A DNA stretch of 64,000 bases from Azospirillum sp. OGB3 (GTDB taxonomy: Bacteria; Pseudomonadota; Alphaproteobacteria; Azospirillales; Azospirillaceae), in the NCBI RefSeq assembly GCF_014192915.1, contig NZ_JACHYN010000008.1, positions 136,989-200,988 of the forward strand, read 5' to 3'. Of the stretch, positions 1-8,722 are shown in pieces. The notes below the pieces were generated by a model. The model did no database searches and was not told the origin of the DNA. It was given only the letters and a program-made list of their open reading frames with translations. How positions within the stretch are numbered: the stretch's first letter is position 1; the number at the start of each line of letters is the position of its first letter. The translations under genes and the position numbers were made by a program.

Positions 1-380
1 TGGTGACGGCCAGCGACGGCAAGGGCGGCACGCAGACGGCGAGCTCGGGCTACACCACCATCCTCAACAGCGCGCCGGTGAACAGCGCGGTGCCGAACGT
101 GACCGGCACGGCGACGGTGGGCAACGCGCTGACCACGACGAACGGCACCTGGAGCGACGCCGACGGCGACAACCGGTCCTTCACCTACCAATGGTACCGG
201 GCCGACGACAGCAACGGCACCAACGCCGCCTCGATCAGCGGAGCGACGAGCTCCAGCTACACGCTGACCACGTCGGATGCGCACAAGTACCTGCGCGTGG
301 TGGTGACGGCCAGCGACGGCAAGGGCGGCACGCAGACGGCGAGCTCGGGCTACACCACCATCCTCAACAGCGCGCCGGTG
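1..380 (+). repeat. tandem 300-bp coding repeat of the adhesin
   Basis: Bases 1-80 are identical to 301-380, so one complete 300-bp unit (100 residues) and the end of a preceding one are visible. More copies probably lie upstream of the window. DNA-level identity rather than only protein similarity suggests recent duplication or ongoing homogenisation of the repeat block. Confidence 0.85.
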
Positions 381-3300
381 CAGAGCACCGACGCGCGCAG
401 CCTGACCGCCATCGACGAGGACGCCTCCGGCAACAATGGCGACACCGTGGCGGCCATCCTGGCCTCCGCCGGTACCGCCACCGATGTCGACGGCAACACA
501 CTGGGCATCGCGATCACCGCGACCGACTCCAGCAACGGCACGTGGCAGTACAAGACCGGGGCCGGGAGCTGGACCACCATCACCGGGGTCTCGGGCGCAT
601 CGGCCCTGCTGCTCTCCAGCACCGACCGCGTGCGCTTCGTGCCGAACGCCGACTACAACGGTTCGGTCGTCAACGGCATCACCTTCAAGGCGTGGGATCA
701 GACCTCCGGTACGGCGGGCACCACGGTCGGCAACGACACCACGGCGAACGGTGGGCTGGGGGCCGGTGGACAGTTCAGCGCCTCCAGCGCCACGGCGGGA
801 ATCGCCGTGACGGCGGTGAACGACGCCCCGGTGCTGTCCGACACTGTCCTCACCCTGCCCAGCGTTGCCCAGGCCGCGGGCGCGCCCAACGGCGCCGGCG
901 GCGTCGCCGTGTCGTCCCTGGTTGCGCTTGGCGGGAACGTGTCCGACGTGGACAGCGGCGCCGTCACGGGCATCGCGCTGGTCGGTGTGGACACGTCGGA
1001 AGGCGGCACTTGGTTCTACAGCACCGATGGCGGCACCAGCTGGACCGCGGTCGGCACGGTGAACGACAGCGGGAGCGCGCTGCTGCTGCGCACGACCGAC
1101 CGGCTCTACTACCAGCCGACGGGCGCCAACGCCGGCATCCTCGGCGCGGCGATCACCTTCCGGGCCTGGGACCAGACCAGCGGCGCCGCCGGGACCAAGG
1201 TGGCGACCGCGGGCGGCGGCGGGATTTCCGCCTTCTCCGCGGCGACGGATACGGCCAGCCTCTCGATCACCCCGGCCGTCCTGGGAAGCGCCGTGACCCT
1301 CGCGCCCGCGTCGGACACGGGCAACAGCAACACGGACAACATCACCAAGGCGAGCAGCGTCACCTTCAACGGCAGCGGCGCCAACGCCAACGCCAGCACG
1401 ACGGTGCGGCTCTACGCCAACGGCTCGCTTGTTGCGACGACCATGGCCGACGCGTCGGGCGCCTACAGCTTCACCGGTGTCGATGTGTCCGGCCTCAGCG
1501 GTGCGGTGGACTTCACCGTCCGTCAGGTCATCGCCGGAATGGAAAGCGCCGACTCCACCGCCCGGACCGTTACCTTCGACCGAGCGGCGCCGACGGTCGC
1601 GATCACCACGGTGTCTGGAGACAATGTCCTGAACGCCGCGGAAAGCGCAGTGCCCCAGACGGTTTCCGGCACCGCCACGGGGGTCGAGGACGGCCAGACG
1701 GTCACGGTGACGCTGAACGGCAAGTCCTACAGCGCGACGGTGACCAACAACGCCTGGAGCCTGTCCATTCCCTCCGCCGACCTGCTGGCTCTGCCGGACG
1801 GCGGCACCTACACCGTCACCGCCGATCTGGCGGACGTGGCCGGCAACGCCGCGGTCCAGGCGACGCGCAGCGTCTCGATCGACCGCACGCCGCCGACCCT
1901 GGCGATCGCCACGGTGGCGGGCGACAACGTGCTGAACGCCGCGGACAGCGCGGTGGGACAGACGGTGTCGGGCGTCGCCAACGGTGTCGAGGACGGCCAG
2001 ACGATCACGGTGACGCTGAACGGCAAGACCTACAGCACCACGGTGGTCAACAACCGCTGGAGCCTGGCCGTCCCCTCCAGCGACCTGCTGGCGCTGACCG
2101 ACGGCACCAGCTACACCATCACCGCCAGCCTCACCGACGCGGCGGGCAACCCGACACAGGCGACCCGGAGCGTGTCGGTGGACCGCACGCCGCCGTCGGT
2201 GGTCAGCGTCACGCCTCCCCCGGCACGGACTTATCTGCCGGGCGAGACGGTCAGCTTCTTCGTGCAGCTCAGCGAAGCCTCCATCATCAGCGGCGGCAAT
2301 CCGGTTCTGGAACTGGCGGTCGGCAGCGAGATCCGGAACGCCGTCTACAACGCGGCGGGCAGCACCGGCTCGCTGCTGCGGTTCGATTACGTCGTTCCGG
2401 TCGGCGACCGCGCGCCGCAAGGCATCGCGGTCCTCGGGTTGGCGCTGAACGGTTCGATCGTGACGGACGCAGCCCAGGGACCGCTGGTGACCACCCTGAA
2501 AGGCGTGGGCGACACCAGCCAGGTACGCATCGACACCCCGATCCCGGCTAAGCCGGTCGGGACGGTGCTGAGCGGCCTGTCCGACTCCGGCGTGTCGGCG
2601 ACCGACCGGTTGACCAACGTGACGCGGCCCACCCTGTCCGGCACCGCCGAGGCGAACGCCACGGTGACCGTGCTGGTGGACGGCGTTGCGGTGGGAACCA
2701 CCGTGGCCGACGAGAATGGCTTCTGGGTCCATCGTCTGCCGACGCCATTGACCGATGGGACACACAGCATCACGACCATGGCGACCAACAGGTTCGGCAT
2801 CGTCAGCGATCCGTCGGATGCGCTGGTCGTGGTGATCGACACCGCGGTGCCGGTTGCGCCCGCCCCGCTGGTGACCAGTGCCACCGTCGCCGGTGTGGCG
2901 GCGGGCGAGCGGATTTCCGGCATCGCCACGCCGTCTCTCGCCGGGACGACGGAGGCCGGCAGCACGGTGACCGTGCTGGTCGACGGCAAGGCCGCCGGAA
3001 CGGCGACCGCCGACGCCAGCGGCTTCTGGACCTTCCAGTTCGCTGCGGCGCTGGCCGACGGCACGCACAGCGTCCAGATCCAAGCCACCGACAAGGCCGG
3101 CAATGCCAGCAGCCTGTCGGCGGTCACCTCCCTGACCATCGACACCACGCCGCCGGCCGCTCCGACCGTGGCGCTGAACACCACCGCCGGCAGCACCCCG
3201 GTCGTGCAGGGCACCGCGGAGGCGAACAGTCTTGTCACCGTGACGATCAACGGCCAGACGGTCGGCACGGCGCGTGCCAACGCGACCGGCGCTTGGCAAC

Positions 3301-4508
3301 TGCCTCTGGCCGCCGACCTGAGTGTCGGCAGCTACGTGATCTCGGCCAAGGCGAGCGACGCCGTCGGCAACACCGGCAACGCCGGCACGACCACTTACGC
3401 GGTGGCTCCGCCGCCACCGCCACCGGTCGTGGTGGTGGCGGCCTCCACCGGGAACACGACGACGGTGGTGTCCTCGTCCATCACGTCGGTCGCAACAGCC
3501 ACCGGCACCGGCATAACGCAGACGGTCGGACCGACTCTGGGCACCGCGCCGACCTTGCCCGGCCTGCAGACGAGCAGCGACGCGGGCCGCGTCATCACCA
3601 GTTCGTCGATTGGCAGCGGGAGCGGTGCCGGCAACGGAAACAGCAGCACGGATGCCGGGCGTTCGATCACCATCGGCAACATCGGCAACTCCACCAGCAG
3701 CGATGCCGGGCGCTCGATCACGATTTCCGCCATGGGGGGTGTCCCCTCCGGCGGCGGCACGGCAAGTTCGTCCAGCGGGGTTCTGGGAGGCGGTGCCAGC
3801 GGGTCGAGCAATTCCGGGTTGAGCAGCGTCGTCAGCGGTGGCCTGGGCGGCGGCATAGGCGGCGGCTCGGGGTTCGGCGGTGCCGCTTCGGGTGGAATTG
3901 GCGCCGGATTGGGTGGCGCGGGCGGCGGTGCGTTCGGCGGGGCCCCGGCGGGCTTCGGCACGGGGGGACCGGCGACGGGTGGGCCTGCGGCCGGTGGCGC
4001 CGCAACGGGCACCGGGACGAGCTCCGGCGGCCTGAACGGCGTCGGCGGTGGTCCGGCCGGCGCCGCGGGAGCAGCCTCCGGTGGCACGCCGGGCGGCAGC
4101 GCGGTTCCCGGCGGCCCTGGCACCGCAACCGGTGGGCTGGGCAGCGCACCGGGCAACCGTCCCGGCGGCCAGACGGGGCCTGGCTCGACGATCGAGAACG
4201 CACCGGCCAACCGTCCCGGTGGCCAGGGTGGACCGCAAGCCCAGCCTCAGGGGCAAGCGCCAGGCCGAGGGCAGCAACCGGCCGGCGACGCGCCGGCGGG
4301 CGGTGATCCCGGCAACGCGCCGGTCGCGCCGGAGGGGCAGGGGCAAGGGCAGGCTCCCGCCCCGCGCGCCGAGTTCGACGGGTCCTCACTGGCCCGCCCG
4401 GCCTTCTCCCGGCAGGTCGCTCAGATCCATGGCGCCGCCGATGCCCAGACCGCGGCGTTGCTCGCCGCCCTTGCCTCGCATGTTCCCCCGGGAAGTCGGG
4501 CGGCCTAG
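3..4508 (+). CDS. giant Ig-like repeat adhesin, 3' part (5' end outside window)
   Basis: The open frame runs into the left edge, so the visible 1501 residues are the C-terminal part of a larger protein. It begins with two nearly identical 100-residue Ig-like units (residues about 1-124). Two cadherin-like units follow, each with an AWDQTSG motif (about 135-425), then a series of Ig-like units of about 100 residues containing GQTVTVTLNGK or VTVLVDGVAVGT strands (about 430-1130). After a poly-proline linker near 1135 comes a Ser/Gly-rich tail with three copies of an (S/T)DAGR(S/V)IT motif, then a Gly/Pro/Gln low-complexity region, and a short amphipathic C-terminus ending GSRAA. No RTX nonapeptides are visible. 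This architecture is typical of secreted biofilm or surface adhesins. The genes just downstream encode export-type envelope proteins, which suggests a secreted substrate. Function is inferred from architecture. Confidence 0.85.
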   Translation: MTASDGKGGTQTASSGYTTILNSAPVNSAVPNVTGTATVGNALTTTNGTWSDADGDNRSFTYQWYRADDSNGTNAASISGATSSSYTLTTSDAHKYLRVVVTASDGKGGTQTASSGYTTILNSAPVQSTDARSLTAIDEDASGNNGDTVAAILASAGTATDVDGNTLGIAITATDSSNGTWQYKTGAGSWTTITGVSGASALLLSSTDRVRFVPNADYNGSVVNGITFKAWDQTSGTAGTTVGNDTTANGGLGAGGQFSASSATAGIAVTAVNDAPVLSDTVLTLPSVAQAAGAPNGAGGVAVSSLVALGGNVSDVDSGAVTGIALVGVDTSEGGTWFYSTDGGTSWTAVGTVNDSGSALLLRTTDRLYYQPTGANAGILGAAITFRAWDQTSGAAGTKVATAGGGGISAFSAATDTASLSITPAVLGSAVTLAPASDTGNSNTDNITKASSVTFNGSGANANASTTVRLYANGSLVATTMADASGAYSFTGVDVSGLSGAVDFTVRQVIAGMESADSTARTVTFDRAAPTVAITTVSGDNVLNAAESAVPQTVSGTATGVEDGQTVTVTLNGKSYSATVTNNAWSLSIPSADLLALPDGGTYTVTADLADVAGNAAVQATRSVSIDRTPPTLAIATVAGDNVLNAADSAVGQTVSGVANGVEDGQTITVTLNGKTYSTTVVNNRWSLAVPSSDLLALTDGTSYTITASLTDAAGNPTQATRSVSVDRTPPSVVSVTPPPARTYLPGETVSFFVQLSEASIISGGNPVLELAVGSEIRNAVYNAAGSTGSLLRFDYVVPVGDRAPQGIAVLGLALNGSIVTDAAQGPLVTTLKGVGDTSQVRIDTPIPAKPVGTVLSGLSDSGVSATDRLTNVTRPTLSGTAEANATVTVLVDGVAVGTTVADENGFWVHRLPTPLTDGTHSITTMATNRFGIVSDPSDALVVVIDTAVPVAPAPLVTSATVAGVAAGERISGIATPSLAGTTEAGSTVTVLVDGKAAGTATADASGFWTFQFAAALADGTHSVQIQATDKAGNASSLSAVTSLTIDTTPPAAPTVALNTTAGSTPVVQGTAEANSLVTVTINGQTVGTARANATGAWQLPLAADLSVGSYVISAKASDAVGNTGNAGTTTYAVAPPPPPPVVVVAASTGNTTTVVSSSITSVATATGTGITQTVGPTLGTAPTLPGLQTSSDAGRVITSSSIGSGSGAGNGNSSTDAGRSITIGNIGNSTSSDAGRSITISAMGGVPSGGGTASSSSGVLGGGASGSSNSGLSSVVSGGLGGGIGGGSGFGGAASGGIGAGLGGAGGGAFGGAPAGFGTGGPATGGPAAGGAATGTGTSSGGLNGVGGGPAGAAGAASGGTPGGSAVPGGPGTATGGLGSAPGNRPGGQTGPGSTIENAPANRPGGQGGPQAQPQGQAPGRGQQPAGDAPAGGDPGNAPVAPEGQGQGQAPAPRAEFDGSSLARPAFSRQVAQIHGAADAQTAALLAALASHVPPGSRAA

Positions 4509-4577
4509 TGCCGTCCGTCGCTCCTGCCGCCGTCTTCCCCGCGTAAGCTTTTCTTTCCAAATGGATTGCCGACGAGA

Positions 4578-6437
4578 ATGACCCGGTTCGCTTCCTCCCT
4601 CCGGCCGCGGGGTAACAAGACCCGCGCGTCCTTCGCCCTGGCCGCCGCCGCGCTGATCGCCAGCGGATGCTCCGTCAGCCCGAAGCCTCTCACCGATGAC
4701 GAGAATGTGTCCCGCCTGCGCGAGGACATGTCGGTCATCATGGCGCCTCAGGAGCCGATCACCAGCCCGGTGTCGATGCACGAGGCGATGGCGCGGGCCA
4801 TCAAGTACAATCTCGACGAGCGCGTGAAGCTGATGGAGATGGCGGTCGCCAACCAGCAGCTCGACCTGTCGCGGTTCGACATGCTGCCGCGCCTCGTGGC
4901 GGGGGCCGGCTACACCGGGCGCAACAACGAATCCGGGTCGGAAAGCCTCAACCTCGCCACCGGCCGCCGCACCGGCGAGAGCACCACGGCCACCGACCGG
5001 CACCGCCGGACCGCCGATCTGGGCTTCACCTGGAACATTCTCGATTTCGGGGTCAGCTACCTGCGCGCACGGCAGAACTCCAACCTCGTCCTGATCGCCG
5101 ACGAGCGCCGCCGCCGCGTCGTCCAGGGCATCCTGCAGGACGTGCGCACCTCCTACTGGCGCGCCGTCGCGGCGGAGCGGCTGCTGAAGCGGATCGAGCC
5201 GCTGGAGAAGCGCATCGAGGCGGCGCGCAAGAACGCCAACGCCCTGGAGGCCCAGCGCGTCCAGGCCCCGTTGCAGACCCTGTCCTATCAGCGTGCGCTG
5301 GTCGACACGCTGCGCCAACTCCAGACGCTGCGGCGTGAACTTGTCGCCGCCAAGTCGCAGCTCGGCGCGCTGATGGGGCTTCCGCCGGGCGAGAATTTCA
5401 CCATCCAGATGCCGCCGGACGTCACCGGCAAGGACGTGCCGGCGATCACGGCGTCTGTGGAATCCCTGGAAACCTACGCGCTCCTCAACCGGCCGGAGCT
5501 GTTGGAGGAATCCTACAACGCCCGCATCACCGCCGACGAGACGCGGCGCGCCCTGCTGAAGCTGCTGCCGGGCATCGACCTGAACGCCGGCCTGCACTAC
5601 GACAGCAACAGCTTCCTGCTGAACCAGCGCTGGGCCGATTACGGAGCGCGGGTTTCGTGGAACATCCTGTCCCTGGCCTCGGCCCCGGACACCCACGCCT
5701 TCTCCAAGGCGCAGGAGGAGCTGGTCGCCTTCCGCCGTCAGGCGCTGAGCGTGGCGGTGCTGAGCCAGGTGCGCGTGGCGATGGTGCAGTTCCGCGAGCT
5801 GTCGCAGGAATTCTCGCTGAACGCCGATCAGGCGGCGATCGACCGGCGCATCCGGCAGCAATACGTCAACAGCAGCACGGTCGGCCAGCAGGGCGACATG
5901 AGCGTGATCCAGGCCGAGGTGTCGGAACTAGTTTCCGACCTGCGGCGCGATCTCGTCTACGCCGACCTGCAGAACGCCTACGCCCGCGTCATGGTGTCGG
6001 CAGGCGTCGATCCGATGCCGGAAGCCGTGCCGTCCCAGGATCTCGCGACCCTGCGTCAGGCGGTGTCCGACGGGCTGGGCGCCTGGCAGCAGAAGGCCGG
6101 CGGCACGGGGCGCCTGCAGGATCTGTTGGTTCCCGCCACGACCTCCGAGGCGGTCCCGGTGGAGAAGGCTCCGGTCGAAAAGGCGGCCGAGCCGAAGACC
6201 GAACCGATGGCCGAGTCAAAGGCCGCCCCGGTCGCCGCGCGCGGCGACGAGCCGGCGGATCGCAAGGCCGCAGCACCGGAGCGCGTGACGGTGGCCGAAC
6301 TGCCGCAGCAACCGGCCGCCTCCATGACCGCACCCATGACGGTGTCCTACAGCCCGTCCACGCGGTCGGAACCGGCGAAGGTCTACTCGGTGCCGTTGAG
6401 CGCGCTGGCCCCGTTCGGGCGCGCCACCGCCCGCTGA
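4578..6437 (+). CDS. TolC-family outer-membrane efflux lipoprotein
   Basis: The protein has 619 residues from ATG 4578. It opens with a lipoprotein signal peptide ending in the lipobox ASGC, so the mature N-terminal Cys would be acylated. The body (about residues 60-480) has the alternating helical pattern of TolC/outer-membrane efflux proteins, with segments such as MARAIKYNLDERVKLMEMAV and LGALMGLPPGE. The last 120 residues are a low-complexity Ala/Pro/Glu/Lys tail, unusual for TolC. It starts 69 bp after the adhesin stop on the same strand and precedes three adaptor-type genes, which suggests it is the outer-membrane exit duct for the adhesin. A general efflux role cannot be excluded. Confidence 0.85.
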   Translation: MTRFASSLRPRGNKTRASFALAAAALIASGCSVSPKPLTDDENVSRLREDMSVIMAPQEPITSPVSMHEAMARAIKYNLDERVKLMEMAVANQQLDLSRFDMLPRLVAGAGYTGRNNESGSESLNLATGRRTGESTTATDRHRRTADLGFTWNILDFGVSYLRARQNSNLVLIADERRRRVVQGILQDVRTSYWRAVAAERLLKRIEPLEKRIEAARKNANALEAQRVQAPLQTLSYQRALVDTLRQLQTLRRELVAAKSQLGALMGLPPGENFTIQMPPDVTGKDVPAITASVESLETYALLNRPELLEESYNARITADETRRALLKLLPGIDLNAGLHYDSNSFLLNQRWADYGARVSWNILSLASAPDTHAFSKAQEELVAFRRQALSVAVLSQVRVAMVQFRELSQEFSLNADQAAIDRRIRQQYVNSSTVGQQGDMSVIQAEVSELVSDLRRDLVYADLQNAYARVMVSAGVDPMPEAVPSQDLATLRQAVSDGLGAWQQKAGGTGRLQDLLVPATTSEAVPVEKAPVEKAAEPKTEPMAESKAAPVAARGDEPADRKAAAPERVTVAELPQQPAASMTAPMTVSYSPSTRSEPAKVYSVPLSALAPFGRATAR

Positions 6438-6444
6438 TGCCAAT

Positions 6445-6468
6445 GGGGCGGCGCGGCGTCGCCGCCCC
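6445..6468 (+). terminator. GC-rich hairpin after the TolC-type gene
   Basis: A 9-bp perfect stem GGGGCGGCG / CGCCGCCCC with a 6-base loop starts 7 bases after the stop codon. The run of T after it is poor, so it may be a weak terminator or an mRNA-processing or attenuation hairpin that separates the adhesin-TolC part from the adaptor genes. Confidence 0.4.
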
Positions 6469-6512
6469 CTTTCGGCTGTGCCGGTGTGCCGGCGCTGAAA
6501 CAAATAAGCGTA

Positions 6513-6533
6513 CAGGACCACCTTCTGATCCTG
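6513..6533. promoter_or_regulatory. inverted repeat upstream of the adaptor operon
   Basis: CAGGACCA, a 5-base spacer, then TGATCCTG form 8-bp arms with one mismatch in the 139-bp gap between the TolC-type gene and the adaptor gene. It lies in a slightly AT-richer stretch that could hold a promoter. No known regulator motif is recognised. Confidence 0.25.
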
Positions 6534-6576
6534 GAACGTTGCGCTTCCGGAGCAAAGGGTGCAGAAAATTTCTGCC

Positions 6577-7365
6577 ATGATGAGCCGCTTTCGCCCTTCA
6601 CGCTTCCTCGCCGCGCTGTCTATCGCGCTGCTTCCATTGCCGCTCGCCGCCGCCGACCCGGCGCCGGCACCCGAGGGCGGCGTCCGCGCCCTGATCGAGG
6701 CGCGGCAGCACGCCGTCCTGTCCAGCGAGATCGCCGGACGCATCGGACGGATCACCGTGGAGGCGGGGCAATCCTTCAAGGCGGGCCAGACGCTCGTCGC
6801 GTTCGATTGCAGCCATTATCAGGCGGCGGTCGATGCGGCCCGCGCCAACCTGCGCGCCGCCGATGTCACGGTGCGGCAGAGTCGCCGGCTGGAACAATTG
6901 AAGTCCATCGGCGGGGCCGAGGTCGAGATGGCCGAGGTCAAGGCCGAGGCCGCCCGTGCCGATCTGCGCAAGGCGGAGATCGAGGTCCGCCGCTGCGACG
7001 TGAAGGCACCTTTCGACGGCAAGGTGGTGGAGCAGCGGATCCGCGAGCATGAGTCGGTGCCCGCCGGCACGGCCCTGCTCGAAGTGCTGTCCGACCGCGA
7101 TCTGCGGGTCGAACTGATCGTCCCGTCCTCCTGGCTGGTCTGGCTGAAGCCCGGCCAGCGGTTCGAGATGCGCATCGACGAGACGGGCGAGGCTCTGGAC
7201 GGTGAGGTCACCCTGATCGGCGCCCGCGTCGACCCGGTCAGCCAATCCTTGAAGGTGACGGGCAAGCTGCTGGCCGACAAGCCGGGCAACGCCCCGAATC
7301 TGGTCGCCGGCATGAGCGGAACCGCCCGCTTCACCCCGCCGGAGGAGGCCAAAGGTGCCCGATGA
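6577..7365 (+). CDS. periplasmic adaptor (HlyD/RND membrane-fusion type)
   Basis: The 262-residue protein has a signal peptide (MMSRFRPSRFLAALSIALL...AAA). A split biotinyl-lipoyl motif follows (SSEIAGRIGRITVEAGQSF, and later KAPFDGKVVEQRI), around a long helical hairpin at about residues 80-140, and then a beta-barrel domain. This is the layout of a compact membrane-fusion protein that bridges inner-membrane machinery to a TolC duct. I chose ATG 6577 because the signal peptide starts there; an in-frame GTG at 6559 is an alternative. Its end overlaps the next gene by 11 bp, so the two are translationally coupled. The expected partners are the TolC-type lipoprotein upstream and the two HlyD fusions downstream. 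Confidence 0.85.
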   Translation: MMSRFRPSRFLAALSIALLPLPLAAADPAPAPEGGVRALIEARQHAVLSSEIAGRIGRITVEAGQSFKAGQTLVAFDCSHYQAAVDAARANLRAADVTVRQSRRLEQLKSIGGAEVEMAEVKAEAARADLRKAEIEVRRCDVKAPFDGKVVEQRIREHESVPAGTALLEVLSDRDLRVELIVPSSWLVWLKPGQRFEMRIDETGEALDGEVTLIGARVDPVSQSLKVTGKLLADKPGNAPNLVAGMSGTARFTPPEEAKGAR

Positions 7366-8719
7366 CGTCACATCCGTCCGTACGGAAGCGGCCAACCCGC
7401 TGAACAGCCTCCTGCTCCTCCTGAATTTGCAGCAGGAAGCCCGGCAGGCCCAGAACCCGGAGGCGCTGCGCTTCCTCATCGTGAACCAGACGCGGCGGAT
7501 GATCGCCTATCAGCAGGCGGTCTTCCTGACCGTCGCGCCGTCGGGCAAGACGCGGCTGGAAGCCGTTTCCAACGTCGCCGTTCCGGAACGCGACGCTCCC
7601 TTCACCCGCTGGCTGGAGGCCGCCGCCTCGGCCATCGCCGCGGGGGCTGAGGCTCGCAACCTGCACGGCATCGCCGCCACCGAGGTTCCGCCCGCGCTGG
7701 CCTGCGACTGGGGCCAGTGGGGACCGGCGCAGGCGCTGTGGGTGCCTCTGCCGGGGCCGGACGGCACCGTCACGGCGGTGTTGTGGCTCGCCCGCGACAA
7801 CGCCTGGACGGATGGGGAGAAGGTGCTGCTCGCGCAGCTTTCCGGCGGCTATGGACACGCCTGGTGGGCGTTGACCCGGGCGGGACGCCGGTCCCGCGCG
7901 CGGGCGCGCAAGGGGGTGTGGGCGCTGGCGGCGGTGGCGGTTCTGGCAGCGGTGCTGGCCATCCCGGTGCCGCAATCGACGCTGGCCCCGGCGGAGGTGG
8001 CGCCACGCGACCCGCTGATCGTCAGCGCACCGCTGGAAGGCGTCATCGAACGCTTCCACGTCCAGCCGAACGAGCCGGTGACCACCGGCCAACCGCTGTT
8101 CACCTTCGAGGCAACGGTCCTGAAAAGCCGCCTGGAGGTGGCGCGCAAGGCGCTGTCTTCGGCGGAGGCGGAGCTGCTGACCGCGTCGCAGGGGGCCTTC
8201 GCCGACCCCCAGAGCAAGGCGCGCATCGCCCAGTTGAAAACCCAGGTGGAGCTGCGCCGGGCGGAGATGGATTTCGCCCGCGACCTGATGGACCGCGTCA
8301 CCGTGAAGGCGGAGCGGACGGGCATCGCCGTCTTCACCGACGCCAACGACTGGCTGGGCAAGCCGGTGGCGGTGGGCGAGCGCATCCTGACCCTGGCCGA
8401 TCCGCAGGCGGCGGAGGTCGACGTGCATGTGCCGGTCAACGACGCGATCGTCCTTCAGGAGGGGGCGGCGGTCAGCCTCTATCTGAACGTCGATCCCCTG
8501 CGCCCGCTGCGCGCGACCGTCTCGCACGCCAGCTATGAGCCGGGGCTGACCCCGGGCGGGGTCCTGGCCTACCGCGTCCGCGCCGATCTGGCGCCGGACC
8601 AGCCGACGCCGCGCATCGGGCTGCGCGGCACCGCCAAAATCCAGGGGGAGCGGGTGCCGCTGGCCTTCTACCTGTTCCGCCGTCCGCTGGCGGCGCTGCG
8701 CCAGACCGTGGGGCTCTGA
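7355..8719 (+). CDS. GAF-like/HlyD fusion membrane protein
   Basis: The 454-residue protein starts at GTG 7355 inside the preceding gene. Residues about 15-175 form a soluble domain with a GAF-like pattern (LRFLIVNQTRRMIAYQQAVF, QALWVPLPGPDGTVTAVLWL). A basic stretch RAGRRSRARARKG and one membrane helix at about 187-206 follow. The periplasmic part has an HlyD-type lipoyl half-motif (SAPLEGVIERFHVQPNEPV), a short coiled coil, and a beta-barrel. The cytoplasmic sensor-like domain attached to a periplasmic adaptor is unusual, since ordinary HlyD proteins have only a short cytoplasmic tail. It probably transmits or reads a cytoplasmic signal for the export complex. The GAF assignment is by eye and moderately sure; the HlyD part is clear. 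Confidence 0.75.
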   Translation: MPDDVTSVRTEAANPLNSLLLLLNLQQEARQAQNPEALRFLIVNQTRRMIAYQQAVFLTVAPSGKTRLEAVSNVAVPERDAPFTRWLEAAASAIAAGAEARNLHGIAATEVPPALACDWGQWGPAQALWVPLPGPDGTVTAVLWLARDNAWTDGEKVLLAQLSGGYGHAWWALTRAGRRSRARARKGVWALAAVAVLAAVLAIPVPQSTLAPAEVAPRDPLIVSAPLEGVIERFHVQPNEPVTTGQPLFTFEATVLKSRLEVARKALSSAEAELLTASQGAFADPQSKARIAQLKTQVELRRAEMDFARDLMDRVTVKAERTGIAVFTDANDWLGKPVAVGERILTLADPQAAEVDVHVPVNDAIVLQEGAAVSLYLNVDPLRPLRATVSHASYEPGLTPGGVLAYRVRADLAPDQPTPRIGLRGTAKIQGERVPLAFYLFRRPLAALRQTVGL

Positions 8720-8722
8720 GCC

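Noticed and set aside
191..2551. Long second-frame ORF (786 aa) inside the adhesin gene
   Set aside because: Its composition is Arg/Gly/His/Gln-rich, typical of a shifted frame in GC-rich DNA, while the first frame has clear Ig-like repeats.
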